Origin: Spirochaeta lutea
GTDB taxonomy: Bacteria; Spirochaetota; Spirochaetia; DSM-27196; Salinispiraceae
DNA length: 64,000 bases
NCBI RefSeq assembly: GCF_000758165.1
Contig: NZ_JNUP01000071.1
Coordinates: 157,766-221,765 of the forward strand
Reading direction: 5' to 3'
This document shows, piece by piece, positions 17,636 through 27,837 of the stretch. How positions within the stretch are numbered: position 1 is the first letter of the stretch; the number at the start of each line of letters is the position of its first letter. The translations under genes were made by a program, and so were the position numbers. The notes below the pieces were generated by a model. It searched no databases. It was not told the DNA's origin and saw only the letters and a program-made list of their open reading frames with translations.

Positions 17636-19315
17636 GTGTTTTCCATATTCAAAAAAAAGAAAGTTGATTCAAATAACCAATTAGACATTGTAAAAAAATA
17701 CCGCCATCAGCTAACAGCCATCCTCTCCCAGACCTGGGAAACCTTCTGGATAATCGAAGGCGGGGTTACAAAATATATCAGTCCGGGGATCAAGGAGCTT
17801 ACCGGGTACGCCGAGCAGGAAGTCTGCATCAAACCAGGCGGGCTCTCTGAACTGCTGGGATTAGATGACCCCGGCCTTCCCCCGGACGGGGTTTACCCCC
17901 TCACCCACCGGGACGGATCCCGGCGCTGGATCAGGACAAGGCAGATCCGCCTGGAAAAGCGGTCCCCCCTGACCATTTTCATTCTCCAGGACATTACCGC
18001 CGAGCAGAGCAGCATGGAGCAGATCCATTACCTGGCGTCCTTCGACCCCCTCACAAAACTCCCCAACCGGCACCACTTTGAGAAGACCCTGAACCAGCGC
18101 ATTGCCCAAGGCGTGCCGATGCTCATCATGTTCATGGATATGGACCGATTTAAGGAGGTGAACGATGTCTACGGCCATGCCCTGGGGGATCTGCTGCTGC
18201 AACATATGGCGGAGCGGGTATCGGCCCTGGTACCTCCCGAGGGATTTTTAGCCCGCTTCGGGGGCGATGAGTTCGCCCTCCTGGTACCCCACCCCGGGAA
18301 CCCCGATGAAGAGCTTGATCTGGCCCAAGGGATTGTCCAGGAAGCCAGCGAACCGGTGGTTATCCAGGGAACTAATCTGCTCACCGGGATGAGCGTCGGG
18401 GTCTGCAGCTTTCCCCGGGACGGTTCGGATACCCAGACCCTGCTCACCCATGCAGACCTGGCCATGTACGAGGCGAAAACCATGGGGAAGGATCAAGCGG
18501 CCCTCTACGAGCCCCGGATGACCCGGGCTCTGGAGCGAACCATGCGCCTGAGCCAGGGCTTACGTCGGGCTATCGAACAGGATGAACTATTTCTGGAGTA
18601 TCAACCCCAGTTCGACCTGGTCAGCGGAGAGCTCTCGGCCTTCGAAGCCCTGGTGCGGTGGAATCACCCTGAATTAGGATTGGTTCCCCCCAGCGAATTC
18701 ATCCCCGTAGCCGAGGGAAGCCACAGCATCCACCTCCTGGGAGAATGGGTACTCTGGCGGGCCTGCGCCCAGATGAAGGAATGGTCTGACGTCTTCGGAT
18801 GGGAGAAGAAAATCGCGGTGAATGTATCCCCCTACCAACTGCTGAACCCGAATTTCGTGTCCGTGGTTGCCCACGTACTCATTGATACCGAGCTTCAACC
18901 CTCCCAGCTGGAACTGGAGGTTACCGAAACGGCATTGATCCAGGATATTCCCCGTACCCTGGGTGTGCTGTCCCAGCTCCAGGATATGGGCATTGAGCTG
19001 TCCCTGGACGATTTCGGCACCGAATATGCCAGCTTTAACTATCTCCAGCAGTTCAGGCTGAACAAGCTCAAGATTGATAAACTCTTCGTACAGAAGTTTT
19101 TAGAGAATCCAAGCACCTCCAGTATTGTGCAAACCATCATCCAGCTCGGCCGGTCATTGAATATGCGGGTCCTCGCCGAGGGGGTTGAGACCCAGGACCA
19201 AGCCAGGGGACTAATATCCCTGGGCTGCCAAGAGGTTCAGGGATTCTTCTTCGGCAAACCCCATCCCCCGGAGCATTGGCAGACCCTCCTGTCATCCCAA
19301 ACCCAGCAGGTCTGA
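17636..19315 (+). CDS. PAS-GGDEF-EAL cyclic-di-GMP turnover protein
   Basis: A 559-residue cytosolic protein. Residues about 15-125 form a PAS-like sensor (WETFWIIEGGVTKYISPG...). The diguanylate cyclase domain has an intact RFGGDEFALLV near residue 205. The phosphodiesterase domain has FEALVRWNHPELG, LELEVTETALIQ, LDDFGTEYASFNYL, LKIDKLFV and AEGVETQDQA. The loop usually DDFGTGYSS is DDFGTEYAS here; otherwise the EAL site looks complete, so both activities are possible. The GTG start is chosen because no ATG precedes the PAS match; the site AAGAG is weak. Its own promoter lies at 17573. Confidence 0.92.
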   Translation: MFSIFKKKKVDSNNQLDIVKKYRHQLTAILSQTWETFWIIEGGVTKYISPGIKELTGYAEQEVCIKPGGLSELLGLDDPGLPPDGVYPLTHRDGSRRWIRTRQIRLEKRSPLTIFILQDITAEQSSMEQIHYLASFDPLTKLPNRHHFEKTLNQRIAQGVPMLIMFMDMDRFKEVNDVYGHALGDLLLQHMAERVSALVPPEGFLARFGGDEFALLVPHPGNPDEELDLAQGIVQEASEPVVIQGTNLLTGMSVGVCSFPRDGSDTQTLLTHADLAMYEAKTMGKDQAALYEPRMTRALERTMRLSQGLRRAIEQDELFLEYQPQFDLVSGELSAFEALVRWNHPELGLVPPSEFIPVAEGSHSIHLLGEWVLWRACAQMKEWSDVFGWEKKIAVNVSPYQLLNPNFVSVVAHVLIDTELQPSQLELEVTETALIQDIPRTLGVLSQLQDMGIELSLDDFGTEYASFNYLQQFRLNKLKIDKLFVQKFLENPSTSSIVQTIIQLGRSLNMRVLAEGVETQDQARGLISLGCQEVQGFFFGKPHPPEHWQTLLSSQTQQV

Positions 19316-19356
19316 GGCGGCCCCGGAGATACGTACCTCCTACGACAAGGCGTTCA

Positions 19357-19460
19357 TAATGCGCAAAAGCCTGTACCATTTTACCCTGATGACACCACCC
19401 CTGGGACGCATTTGGTTAGGTCCGCTACATCTGAGGTAGTTTACAACCTTTTGCGCACTA
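19357..19460 (-). repeat. 105-bp dispersed repeat, copy C
   Basis: Full copy, 104 bp, in reverse orientation. Read on the minus strand it begins TAGTGCGCAAAAGGTTGTAA, has AGATGTAGCGG and CCCAGGGGTGGTGTC inside, and ends GCTTTTGCGCATTA. Confidence 0.88.
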
Positions 19461-19557
19461 TGAAAGGCGTTGTACCGATTCCTGCCGACGGCCCCAGCCC
19501 TGGTTTTTTTTCGCTTGTCCCGCTATATCTGCTGTTGTTTACAACCTTCTGAGGACT
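19461..19557 (-). repeat. 105-bp dispersed repeat, decayed copy D
   Basis: On the minus strand: CAGAAGGTTGTAAAC, then CAGATATAGCGGGACAAG and CCAGGGCTGG, matching the family, but with a damaged outer end (AGTCCTCAG) and a blurred second end. It directly abuts copy C in the same orientation, so one inserted beside or into the other. Confidence 0.65.
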
Positions 19558-19582
19558 GGATTCGTTATAGATAATTATTTAT

Positions 19583-19611
19583 TGACTTATACCTACATTT
19601 GATCATATGAT
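19583..19611 (+). promoter_or_regulatory. Candidate sigma70 promoter for the 19634 lipoprotein
   Basis: TTGACT, 17 bp, TATGAT in an A+T-rich patch 22 bp before the start codon. Confidence 0.5.
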
Positions 19612-19633
19612 CAGCCTATAGGAGAACCATACC

Positions 19634-20407
19634 ATGAAAAAAACCACGATACCTGCACTATTTGTGCTGGTACTCTCAGTCTCCCTGGCTCTGGTAGCCT
19701 GCGGAGGAAATACCCAACCGGCTGCACCGGTTTCCGACGGTAGCGAGGATCTGAAGATTGATTTCCAGCTGAACACTGCTGCTGCTGATCCTGCGAACAA
19801 CTACTTCAGCTTTGCCGGAAACATCCGGTACATGGCTGCGGACAAGGACCAGGTAGATGTAACCACCGGAGCATCGAAACTGCGCTCCACCGAGGTGTTC
19901 CAGGCATACCTGTACGATGTAGAAGGCAAACCCACCCTCCCATCTGGTTTGCGGGGTCTGTTCCTCTTTGCTGTGAATCCCTTCGACCAGATCCAGATCG
20001 ACAACCTCCAGGCATCCAAGGCTGCTGACGGAACCATCACCGTTCAGTACACCCACCGGGGGACAGCCTACCGGATCACCACGGATAAAGCCGGCAAGCT
20101 GAGCTTCCCCAACGGATCCTTTGAAGCCCGGACCATCGGGTACATCCAAGGCGCGGGTCCCCAGGTTATCAGCACCGACTTTGCCAGCGATGCCACCGCC
20201 GCCACAGTGGATTACGCCAAGGTGTGGGACAGCAGCATTGCCGGAGGCAAAAACGTTGCGGAGGGTGTGGACCGGAAGACCGGAACCATCGGTAGAAATC
20301 TGGCCGCCGCCGATTCCATGTACTACTTCGACGGAACCCTGGACGTGAGCCTCAACGGATCCATTCTGAAGATTGCCGGGGCCCTTACCGCCGTACCCCG
20401 GAGGTAA
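19634..20407 (+). CDS. Lipoprotein of unknown function
   Basis: A 257-residue exported protein. The signal peptide ends in a lipobox (SLALVAC, Cys at about 23), so it should be lipid-anchored. The mature part is mixed alpha/beta with no motif I recognise; it is rich in Ala, Asp and Thr (for example IQIDNLQASKAADGTITV). The start is supported by AGGAG and a candidate promoter, and the gene is closed by a strong terminator. It stands alone. Confidence 0.72.
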   Translation: MKKTTIPALFVLVLSVSLALVACGGNTQPAAPVSDGSEDLKIDFQLNTAAADPANNYFSFAGNIRYMAADKDQVDVTTGASKLRSTEVFQAYLYDVEGKPTLPSGLRGLFLFAVNPFDQIQIDNLQASKAADGTITVQYTHRGTAYRITTDKAGKLSFPNGSFEARTIGYIQGAGPQVISTDFASDATAATVDYAKVWDSSIAGGKNVAEGVDRKTGTIGRNLAAADSMYYFDGTLDVSLNGSILKIAGALTAVPRR

Positions 20408-20418
20408 CAAGACCTCAT

Positions 20419-20462
20419 GTATCCCGAGGTAGGATGACCCTTCATACCCCCTCGGGGATACA
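20419..20462. other. Hairpin downstream of the lipoprotein gene
   Basis: TGTATCCCGAGG pairs with CCTCGGGGATACA (one bulge) around an 18-base loop. No T-run follows, so it is more likely an mRNA 3'-end stabilising structure or part of a double terminator with the next hairpin. Confidence 0.5.
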
Positions 20463-20477
20463 AGCCTTTAGAAACCC

Positions 20478-20516
20478 AAGCCCGGTTCGGAGCAAGCCTC
20501 CGGCCGGGCTTTTTTG
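20478..20516 (+). terminator. Rho-independent terminator of the 19634 gene
   Basis: AGCCCGG pairs with CCGGGCT, with further pairing inside the loop, followed by TTTTTT. Confidence 0.8.
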
Positions 20517-20742
20517 GTGCATGGCGTAATGCAGAAAAAACGGGAAAAATAGAATTATTTAATAATCAAATATGCTATCAGTAACGAGTAACCATCCCCC
20601 AAAATTTCTTGGCGCCTTGTTGGCACCGAGTTTAAATATGATTGTATTTCTCGGAATTTGATCTGCTCGAAACGGTCACTTCGCCACTACTTTTCAAGTA
20701 TAGTGGGGAGTGTCTCGCCAGAAATATTGATAATGAACACGG

Positions 20743-21144
20743 TTATGGAATGGTAAGTGGAACGCTATTGGGTTCATCAAGCAAGGGCTTCGAGTTAAAA
20801 TCAATATCCGGTAACGGCTTATTGCGATCTATGTTCTGTTTTATCGCTAATGATGCAACCATTTCACCATCAATATCAAAGATCCTGTACAGAAAAATTG
20901 CCGTTTCAGGATTTATATTTTCCTGCACATAGTGAGGGGAATACCCTTCTTCGAGAGCGATATGGAGTAAAACTTTCAGTGGAAATAATGCTTGGATCTG
21001 TTCAAGAGCTTCAGGATGTATATGCTTAAACACAAATTCATTTTTAGAATTCTTTTCGATTTCATACACTGCTTCATTGGGATCTGCGGAAACCGAAGTT
21101 GCCAACAACCCTATCCACAAGCAAACAATAAATAATTTTTTCAT
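20743..21144 (-). CDS. Small secreted protein, unknown function
   Basis: A 133-residue protein with a signal peptide (FIVCLWIGLLATSVSA) and an acidic mature part without recognised motifs. ATG 21144 is preceded by AGGGAGG with 8 bp spacing, which makes the gene credible despite its size. Base composition is much richer in A+T than the flanking genes on the left, marking the start of the foreign-looking stretch. It might be periplasmic; nothing more can be said. Confidence 0.6.
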   Translation of the reverse strand: MKKLFIVCLWIGLLATSVSADPNEAVYEIEKNSKNEFVFKHIHPEALEQIQALFPLKVLLHIALEEGYSPHYVQENINPETAIFLYRIFDIDGEMVASLAIKQNIDRNKPLPDIDFNSKPLLDEPNSVPLTIP

Positions 21145-21592
21145 TGAAATTTCCTCCCTTAATGCTAACTTATCGGGTATGTATGATAATAGACATATTT
21201 CCGATGTAGCAACAACAACTTAAAAGTTCCGCTTTTCAGCGGTTTCAGATATCCGCTATCCTATTGCCCCATACTAGCGTTGAAAATGGTCGTAGAACAG
21301 GGAATAAGTCACCGGGAAGTGAAAGAACTTCTAAATATTCCCAAGGGAACCATCGGGAGCTGGAATTTTAAAAATAATCATCTATCCGAACATTAACCCC
21401 AGGAGCTCTCTCTATCAGCGATCTTACTGCCGAAAATCGACGGCTAAGGAAAGAATCGGCGTTTAAAGCCGCGTATTCGCGAAGCCCACGAGAGGGGGCA
21501 AATTAGAAATCAATGTCATCATCGTCGCCGTGTTCGAAATCCACTAGATCCGGCTGTCAGATCGATGCTATAAGGGGCCGTCTACTGTTTAT
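21145..21592. other. Gene-poor 448-bp gap with transposase debris
   Basis: Apart from the IS3-type orfA remnant (21280-21506) this gap has no open frame of interest. Its composition shifts from A+T-rich on the left to mixed on the right, and it marks the left edge of the efflux-gene stretch. Confidence 0.5.
21280..21506 (+). pseudogene. Remnant of an IS3-family orfA (helix-turn-helix transposase subunit)
   Basis: Translation gives VVEQGISHREVKELLNIPKG and a following TIGSW, the usual start of an IS3 OrfA helix-turn-helix. A stop and frame change follow, and the other frame continues with ISDLTAENRRLRKESA, the leucine-zipper segment of the same family. No OrfB, no terminal repeats and no intact start were found, so this is a small broken relic. 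Confidence 0.65.
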
Positions 21593-24500
21593 TCAGGCTG
21601 GTCTGATACTCCGGGCTGGAGGGCAAGATGCCCGACCTGCACGCTCTCCAAGCACAATTAAAATTGCCGGAAGAACAAAGAGGGAAAACAAGGTTGACAC
21701 TACCATTCCGATTATTAGGGTTGCCCCTAACTGAATCCAGAAAAAGCTGATAGGTGTCAAACTCTGGGCGATAAGTCCGGGGATGATACTTAAAATTGTG
21801 GTGATGCTAGTAGATATCATTTGTGGTGCCCTGCGCCGGGCGCTTAGGAGTACCGCCGGGGGGCTGTACCATCCACGGAGGAGTTTTGCTGGATAATCTC
21901 TGAGTTGAGAGATGAACAGGATTGCATCATTTACTACGAGTCCAGTCAAAATGAGCATGCCCATTCCCGAACCAACAGACAAGCCGAGGGTTATGATAAT
22001 AATTGAAAGAGAAACTCCAAGAGATAGTGGTATGGTTAAAAAACAGAGTACACCGAAGCGGATGGACTCAAAGTGGCCGATGAGGATACAGAGAATCACC
22101 AGCGCACTGAAACCAAGAATCCAAAGGGGAAATGCCTGGTCGCCTCTATCCACTTCTATATCATCGTACAGTAATTGGATCCCCGGTGCTGGGTTGATGC
22201 TGTCGAACAGGTTTTCGGTGACACCCAGTGCGGCCCGTATGCTAAGAATCTGCGGGTTGAGGGTAAAGGAAAGATCGACAATATACTGCTGATTACGGCG
22301 AGTAATGGGGGTATTGAAGAAGGTTTCGGCGGGTATAAGGTGCATTGTTTTGCTTAGGGGGAATCCCTGCTCCGGGGTTTTAACCGAGTCCATAGCTTGA
22401 GAAAAATCTGAGGATAATACCACCGGAGACTCGGCGATGGTATAGATCGGCTCAATGGTATTTTCTGGGATGATAGGAAGGCTTCTCGCCGACACATGTG
22501 AAAGTGCCTGGGAAATCTGCATGGGTTCAATGTGGTTATTCCAGAGGTACTCATGATCCAACCAGAAACTGAGGGTATTGGAGTCAGAAATGGTGCCGGA
22601 GTTTGATCTAGAGAACCCCCCCGAACGAATACCTCGGTGGTTTTTCATCACAGTTAAAAAGCGCTGGGCTTCACTAATTAAGGTTTCCAGGGTTGGACCT
22701 CCAAGGGTCACCGTCAAAGGGGTGGTTCCAGAAGAACTCATATGCTGCCATATGGTTGACTTGCCTACCGATGACACCTCTAAAGAGGATTGAGAGCTGC
22801 CAAACTTAGAAAAATCAAGTGTTATCCCAAAGACTTCGGCTAGGGGAGCCAGCAAGCTACCAAGTTCTTGGTGCCATCCAGCAGTTTCAGAGGGGTCTAT
22901 GCGTAATCCATAAAAGGTGATTGAGCCATTCGCCTCTCTCATCTCGGCAATCCGTTCAATACTCCGCCGGCTGAGAGGAGTCCGGCTCAATTGAGCATCT
23001 ATTGATGACAGGAAGCTGGATGTATCATTGAATGTTAGTGGTTTTGATGCGAGAAACTGAATCCTCGGATGTATCTGACCAAGAGTGTGTTCCGAAGTAC
23101 CTTGTGAAATATTCCCGGGTAGCAGTAATAACCCGAGCAAGGCTGTTACAAATAGGACCGTAAATCCGAATAGAATCCCTCGTGCAGCATGAAAGGGTTT
23201 CAAGCTAAAAGGAGTAAACCTCATTACCGGTGTTAAGGATCTCGGCTGAGAAATACTGAGTGCGAATGGCATGAACAAGAGGGCGGAAAATGCTCCGGCC
23301 AGGTTGGCAATAATAAAGGCCAGGCCAATTTCCTGTGACAAGTATTGACCCGAACCGATTACAAAGAAAAGGGGAAGAAAGACAACCGTATTTGTAAGTA
23401 TCGAACTGAAAATATCCTCTGCGCTGCGTGAAATAGCCTTATTTTGGTGTGATTTAAGACTTTCCCCCAATCGTCCCTGATACACCAAGGTGGCATCAAT
23501 CACAATTCCCAAAGAAAGCACCACCATACCTAATGATAACAGGGTAAATGGAATTCCTAGTACATAATAGATAACCACCACTGCCCCAAGTGCAATAAGA
23601 AGACTGGACCAAAACAAAAGCATAATTCGAAGAGAACGAAAATAGAACATTAAGAAGAGACTGAGTAGAGCTAACCCAATACCTAATTGGACGAAATACA
23701 CCGAAAAAAAGGAATTCTTCTGAACAATTGGATTCTGAAGAATCAATGCCTGGGTCTGTTTCGAAAAACCGAGAACCTCGGGTGTTCGCAGAAGCCCAAG
23801 TAATTCCTGCACCCTGGATAGGCTTCCGCTGTTTTGAAAAATACTACAGTCCACAAGAAGTGCTTCTCGTCCATTAACCAGGACGATGCTGGCAGATTCC
23901 TTCGCCGTGGCTGGTGCAATTGAATATCCTTCAACTGCCTGGTTACCGAGCCAGGAGTGAATACTATCCAATAAGTTACCCGAGGATCGTGTAAATACTG
24001 GAATGGGAACCCTGGCTTCACTCCGGCTAAACACTGAGAGAGGTTTCACTCCCCGGGAAATTGAATCAGTAATGGCTGCATACTGGTGCAGCTCTTGGAG
24101 GAGATCTCTATCACTTTGAAAACCAGGTTTCTTCAGCTCAACAAGGTATTCTTGCTGTGGTATGCCTGTTATCTGGTATTGGACCACTCCGGGATTACCT
24201 TGGAGTGCGTATATGAGGCTGCGAATACCCGCAATTTCCTGATGTACTGATTCGGGAAAAGATAGGGCAAATCGAAGCTGCATTCCGTCTGATGCAATAC
24301 CATTCAAAGCTGATTGAATGTTCTGAATCTCTCCACCCTGGTCAACTTTCCTGTTTGGTACTGAAAGGCTAACTCTAAGAGAATGCCGGTTAGCATAGAA
24401 CTGCATCTGGTTCCAAAGGGTCAATATCTGCTCAATTTCAAACCCCTCGGATGGTCCAGTGAGCTCAACCTCGAGGGAACCTACCTCCGACTGTGCTTTT

Positions 24501-24739
24501 ATTTCTTTAACTCGTTCCGACTCAAGGGCTATTCGTTCTATCTCGGGCAGATGAATGGTAGCGAGGCTGTAACTACTTATACCATCCTTGGTAAATATAA
24601 AGACAACACCCTGTAGTGGAGAAGGTTCAGCAGCCATCATGGTGAGGTTTTGGTATGCTAAGCCTGCAATACTGATGAAGGACAGCCAAAAGAGAACACC
24701 AAATTGCCGTTTTCGCCGATACCAAGAAATAAGACTCAT
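21593..24739 (-). CDS. RND efflux permease, second of a pair (HAE1/CusA-like)
   Basis: A 1048-residue inner-membrane pump subunit with twelve predicted membrane helices and two large periplasmic loops. In TM4 the proton-relay region reads SLGIVIDATLVYQG, with one Asp kept (about 414) and the second replaced by Ala, as in CusA-type pumps. The last about 15 residues (RASCPPARSIRPA) look unlike a normal RND end and may result from a rearranged 3' end next to the IS relic. ATG 24739 overlaps the stop of the first permease by 4 bp. It probably assembles with the preceding gene product as a mixed trimer. Confidence 0.9.
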   Translation of the reverse strand: MSLISWYRRKRQFGVLFWLSFISIAGLAYQNLTMMAAEPSPLQGVVFIFTKDGISSYSLATIHLPEIERIALESERVKEIKAQSEVGSLEVELTGPSEGFEIEQILTLWNQMQFYANRHSLRVSLSVPNRKVDQGGEIQNIQSALNGIASDGMQLRFALSFPESVHQEIAGIRSLIYALQGNPGVVQYQITGIPQQEYLVELKKPGFQSDRDLLQELHQYAAITDSISRGVKPLSVFSRSEARVPIPVFTRSSGNLLDSIHSWLGNQAVEGYSIAPATAKESASIVLVNGREALLVDCSIFQNSGSLSRVQELLGLLRTPEVLGFSKQTQALILQNPIVQKNSFFSVYFVQLGIGLALLSLFLMFYFRSLRIMLLFWSSLLIALGAVVVIYYVLGIPFTLLSLGMVVLSLGIVIDATLVYQGRLGESLKSHQNKAISRSAEDIFSSILTNTVVFLPLFFVIGSGQYLSQEIGLAFIIANLAGAFSALLFMPFALSISQPRSLTPVMRFTPFSLKPFHAARGILFGFTVLFVTALLGLLLLPGNISQGTSEHTLGQIHPRIQFLASKPLTFNDTSSFLSSIDAQLSRTPLSRRSIERIAEMREANGSITFYGLRIDPSETAGWHQELGSLLAPLAEVFGITLDFSKFGSSQSSLEVSSVGKSTIWQHMSSSGTTPLTVTLGGPTLETLISEAQRFLTVMKNHRGIRSGGFSRSNSGTISDSNTLSFWLDHEYLWNNHIEPMQISQALSHVSARSLPIIPENTIEPIYTIAESPVVLSSDFSQAMDSVKTPEQGFPLSKTMHLIPAETFFNTPITRRNQQYIVDLSFTLNPQILSIRAALGVTENLFDSINPAPGIQLLYDDIEVDRGDQAFPLWILGFSALVILCILIGHFESIRFGVLCFLTIPLSLGVSLSIIIITLGLSVGSGMGMLILTGLVVNDAILFISQLRDYPAKLLRGWYSPPAVLLSARRRAPQMISTSITTILSIIPGLIAQSLTPISFFWIQLGATLIIGMVVSTLFSLFVLPAILIVLGERAGRASCPPARSIRPA

Positions 24740-27700
24740 GGAGAACTATCCCCTGCTGTCTTATTTTTATCCAGAAATCCACCCTGTGAAGAGAGTCCGA
24801 AGGGGAGAATCCAGATACTCATAATGGTCGCGGCAGCAAGGCCAAAAAGAAGGGTTAGACTCAAGGGCCGCCATAGCATGCCAAGGGACCCTGATAAGAA
24901 TACCATCGGGAGAATCCCACCCAGGGAGGTGAGAGTGGTCATCCATATGGGTCGGAACCGCCGACTAGCGCGCCTCGCAAAGGAGTGCATATCTTCCGGG
25001 TAGCTAGGTTGAGATGGATTAACAGACTGATCTAGAGAACTGCCGAGGAGTATAGAATCATTCACACAAATTCCAATAATGAAAACCAGCCCGATCATTA
25101 CCATGACATCTGCTGTTACCCCTAACAATAGGACGGCCACTGCAGCTGCTCCCATGGAAAATGGAATAGAAAGAAGGATTGCCCCAACCTTCCTGAGGTT
25201 CTCAAACTGGGCCAATAGGACGAGAGTAATTGTTAAAATGATGAATACACCTGCCAGAGATAGTTCCCGGGCGCTGGTAACAGAACGGGATAATCCTGAA
25301 TGGTACTCCACCCAAACATCGGATTGTTCAAGGGTCTGCCGCTGCTGAACAGAAAAACTCTCGGCGATCTCCGCCATGGGAATGCCAGGGGTGCTGGCAA
25401 TTCGGGTAACATATCGGCCCCGTTCACTGGTTAGCCGGACAGGGCCTTCCACTACACGCACCTTAAGATAGGGATCAAGACCCAACCGTGATACCGCCAT
25501 TTGTATATCTTGAAAGAGATTCTGAGCAGACCGATATTGGTCCTTGTGAACAAGAGCAATGCTGCGGCCATCCAGGGTCTCAATGCTCCCTACATGCAGG
25601 TACTGCTCTACCTTTGGCAACAGCTGCTCAATGATGGCCTGGGTATCATATCCCGGCCCGGGAGTAATCTCTAATCCCGGAGACGGAACGCTGCCCTGGT
25701 CACTTACTCGTGGAGTGACCCCCATCTGATTCAATTCATCCCGTAATAGGTTGGATACAAGAGAAATCTGTTCAAGATCGTATCCACTGATCCGAATTTC
25801 GTTTTTCTGGGATTCTAAAGCCAGAAGATACTCTATGGGATTCTTTTTCTGGATGATGGGGTCCATTGCCATGAGGGGATCCGCCCTTCGAAGGGATAGC
25901 TCAAGCCTTGGGGTGAGAGTAGAGATCTCCGAGCCTGGACCCACAATCATGACATATCCCCAGCCCCTGCTTTGGGATGGAAGTCCCACCGTCTCATCAA
26001 ACCGGTTGTTTAAGCTGAGAAAATACTGAGCCTGATCACCAACAATTCCATGAAGCTCATTGCTAAGATCCTCAACCCAGACATCGGTAAAATCACCCTG
26101 ATAAAATCTCGGACAGTAAAAATTAATAACCTGTACATCTGAGCCCGGCTGAGATAAAAACCCTTTGGGACTTACCAGAAGGGATACTATACCCAAAAAA
26201 ATCACCACGATGAGTATTAGGAATGGAAGCCATCGGCGTGCACCCAGCCAGCGGATGCTTTTCTGATACCAGCGTTCCAGAAAAAACCAACTCCAATCTA
26301 CCCTTTTCTGAAAGGTCTTCCGCTTCCGAGTCGCGTAGAGCATATTGGGTAAAATTACCAGAGAGCTGAAAAGGCTGCTCAGTAATGCTAAAATAATCGC
26401 CCCGGAAAGATCAGTAAAAAGAGATGATAATTGTTCAGAGAGAAAAAATAGTGGTATCAAGGCGGCTATAGTGGTAATTGTTGAGGTTATCATTGGTACG
26501 GTTACTTCATAGAGTCCCAGGCTCAATGCCTGCCTTCGTGGCCTTCCAAGGCGAAGCTGCCTATCAAAAGCCTCGATAACGACAATCCCATTGTCCACCA
26601 CAAGACCAATCGCCAGAATCAGACCTGCGAGGGAGAGCAGGTTTAAAGATATGCCGAAGATCCGGAAGCCGAGAAGGCTAAATAGAAATGCTGATGGTAT
26701 GGTAACAGCAACCGGTAGGGCGTAGGACAAGCTTCCTAAGATAAAATAAAGTACAATACCAGTTAACAGAAGGCTAAACACCAGTGATTGACCCACCAGC
26801 TGAATCGATTCATCTATGAACGCTGCACTATTTTCCACCTCCTCATAGGTAATATTCATTCCTTGAATCGATAGTTCGTCTTGGATCTTATTCAAAATTT
26901 CTTGGGAGGATTTCACCGCATCTACCACATCAGCACTATGCCGCTTAGAAATGCGTAATAAGATTCCCGGCTGAGACTTTCCAGAGATGATTCTGCTCGG
27001 TTGGGTCATACTTCGGTGAATGCTTCCGAGGATCTCACCGGGAAGCTCAAAAACTTCTTGGTTTTCTAACCCTGCTGCATGGTAACCAGGTCCATACAAT
27101 AGAGCCAGATTTGCTTGTTGCTGTTCAAACTGGAGGGTGGCAGGAGGAAGAATCTGGTCCTGTAGTTTATCTTCGAGCAGAGAGAGATTGCTGTTCTGCC
27201 GGGTAAGCTCTAATCGATCCACCACCAGAGCCACATTTTCCTTGGCTAATCCTTCGGCAGTGACAAAGGCTATGAGTGCATGCTGTTCAAGCCTGGGAAT
27301 GATTAAATCTTGCACAGCCTGACTGAGTTGATATATGTCAGCGGAGTTTGTAGAAATTGAATAGGTGAGAACGGGTCTTGAGTTTCCATCTAACCTCAGT
27401 ATCTTCTTCTCTAGCCCAAGGCCAAATGAACCGCCTCTTCCCTCCGTAGACTGAACACCCCCAGACACCGATCCGATCCCTGGCTCAAACAACGTTAACT
27501 GACGTTCGATTTCCGGCAAAGCTTGTTCGAGAAGTCTGCGACTTGCAAATCGCACCACACTGCGCCCGTATCCTGAATAGGTAACCGAATCCAAGGCCTC
27601 AACAGTCGAAAGTGTATTCAGGATTCGCTCAAAGGGTAGGACTACCTGGTCTGCCATAACTGCCGGGGATTCCCCCGGCGCTGAAAACACAATGGCTATC

Positions 27701-27837
27701 TGGCTCGAACTATCAGCGGGAAATACTTGAACCGATAGCCCCCATGCAGCAAGCAAACTGATGAGGACTAATAGTAGGAACGCCATAATAGAAGTCAGGG
27801 GTCGCTGAATTGTAGGAAACACATTAGGAAGATTCAT
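24736..27837 (-). CDS. RND efflux permease, first of a pair
   Basis: A 1033-residue AcrB/MexF-fold transporter. It starts with a short cytosolic tail and TM1 (IMAFLLLVLISLLAAWGL); TM4 has the proton-relay motif AIGLVVDNGIVVIEAF with one Asp (about 413). The two periplasmic loops and the C-terminal half repeat the fold (IGLVFIIGICVNDSILLG). It follows the adaptor gene with a 4-bp overlap and is itself overlapped by the second permease, so adaptor, pump 1 and pump 2 are made in fixed proportion. The two permeases are clearly different in sequence, like MdtB/MdtC. Confidence 0.93.
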   Translation of the reverse strand: MNLPNVFPTIQRPLTSIMAFLLLVLISLLAAWGLSVQVFPADSSSQIAIVFSAPGESPAVMADQVVLPFERILNTLSTVEALDSVTYSGYGRSVVRFASRRLLEQALPEIERQLTLFEPGIGSVSGGVQSTEGRGGSFGLGLEKKILRLDGNSRPVLTYSISTNSADIYQLSQAVQDLIIPRLEQHALIAFVTAEGLAKENVALVVDRLELTRQNSNLSLLEDKLQDQILPPATLQFEQQQANLALLYGPGYHAAGLENQEVFELPGEILGSIHRSMTQPSRIISGKSQPGILLRISKRHSADVVDAVKSSQEILNKIQDELSIQGMNITYEEVENSAAFIDESIQLVGQSLVFSLLLTGIVLYFILGSLSYALPVAVTIPSAFLFSLLGFRIFGISLNLLSLAGLILAIGLVVDNGIVVIEAFDRQLRLGRPRRQALSLGLYEVTVPMITSTITTIAALIPLFFLSEQLSSLFTDLSGAIILALLSSLFSSLVILPNMLYATRKRKTFQKRVDWSWFFLERWYQKSIRWLGARRWLPFLILIVVIFLGIVSLLVSPKGFLSQPGSDVQVINFYCPRFYQGDFTDVWVEDLSNELHGIVGDQAQYFLSLNNRFDETVGLPSQSRGWGYVMIVGPGSEISTLTPRLELSLRRADPLMAMDPIIQKKNPIEYLLALESQKNEIRISGYDLEQISLVSNLLRDELNQMGVTPRVSDQGSVPSPGLEITPGPGYDTQAIIEQLLPKVEQYLHVGSIETLDGRSIALVHKDQYRSAQNLFQDIQMAVSRLGLDPYLKVRVVEGPVRLTSERGRYVTRIASTPGIPMAEIAESFSVQQRQTLEQSDVWVEYHSGLSRSVTSARELSLAGVFIILTITLVLLAQFENLRKVGAILLSIPFSMGAAAVAVLLLGVTADVMVMIGLVFIIGICVNDSILLGSSLDQSVNPSQPSYPEDMHSFARRASRRFRPIWMTTLTSLGGILPMVFLSGSLGMLWRPLSLTLLFGLAAATIMSIWILPFGLSSQGGFLDKNKTAGDSSP

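Larger units (their letters stand above)
19316..19633. other. 318-bp intergenic region: two repeats and a promoter
   Basis: It holds repeat copies C and D back to back (19357-19557) and then an A+T-rich promoter patch. TTGACT at 19583 and TATGAT at 19606 are 17 bp apart and precede the lipoprotein gene; AGGAG lies at 19619. No gene is present. Confidence 0.6.
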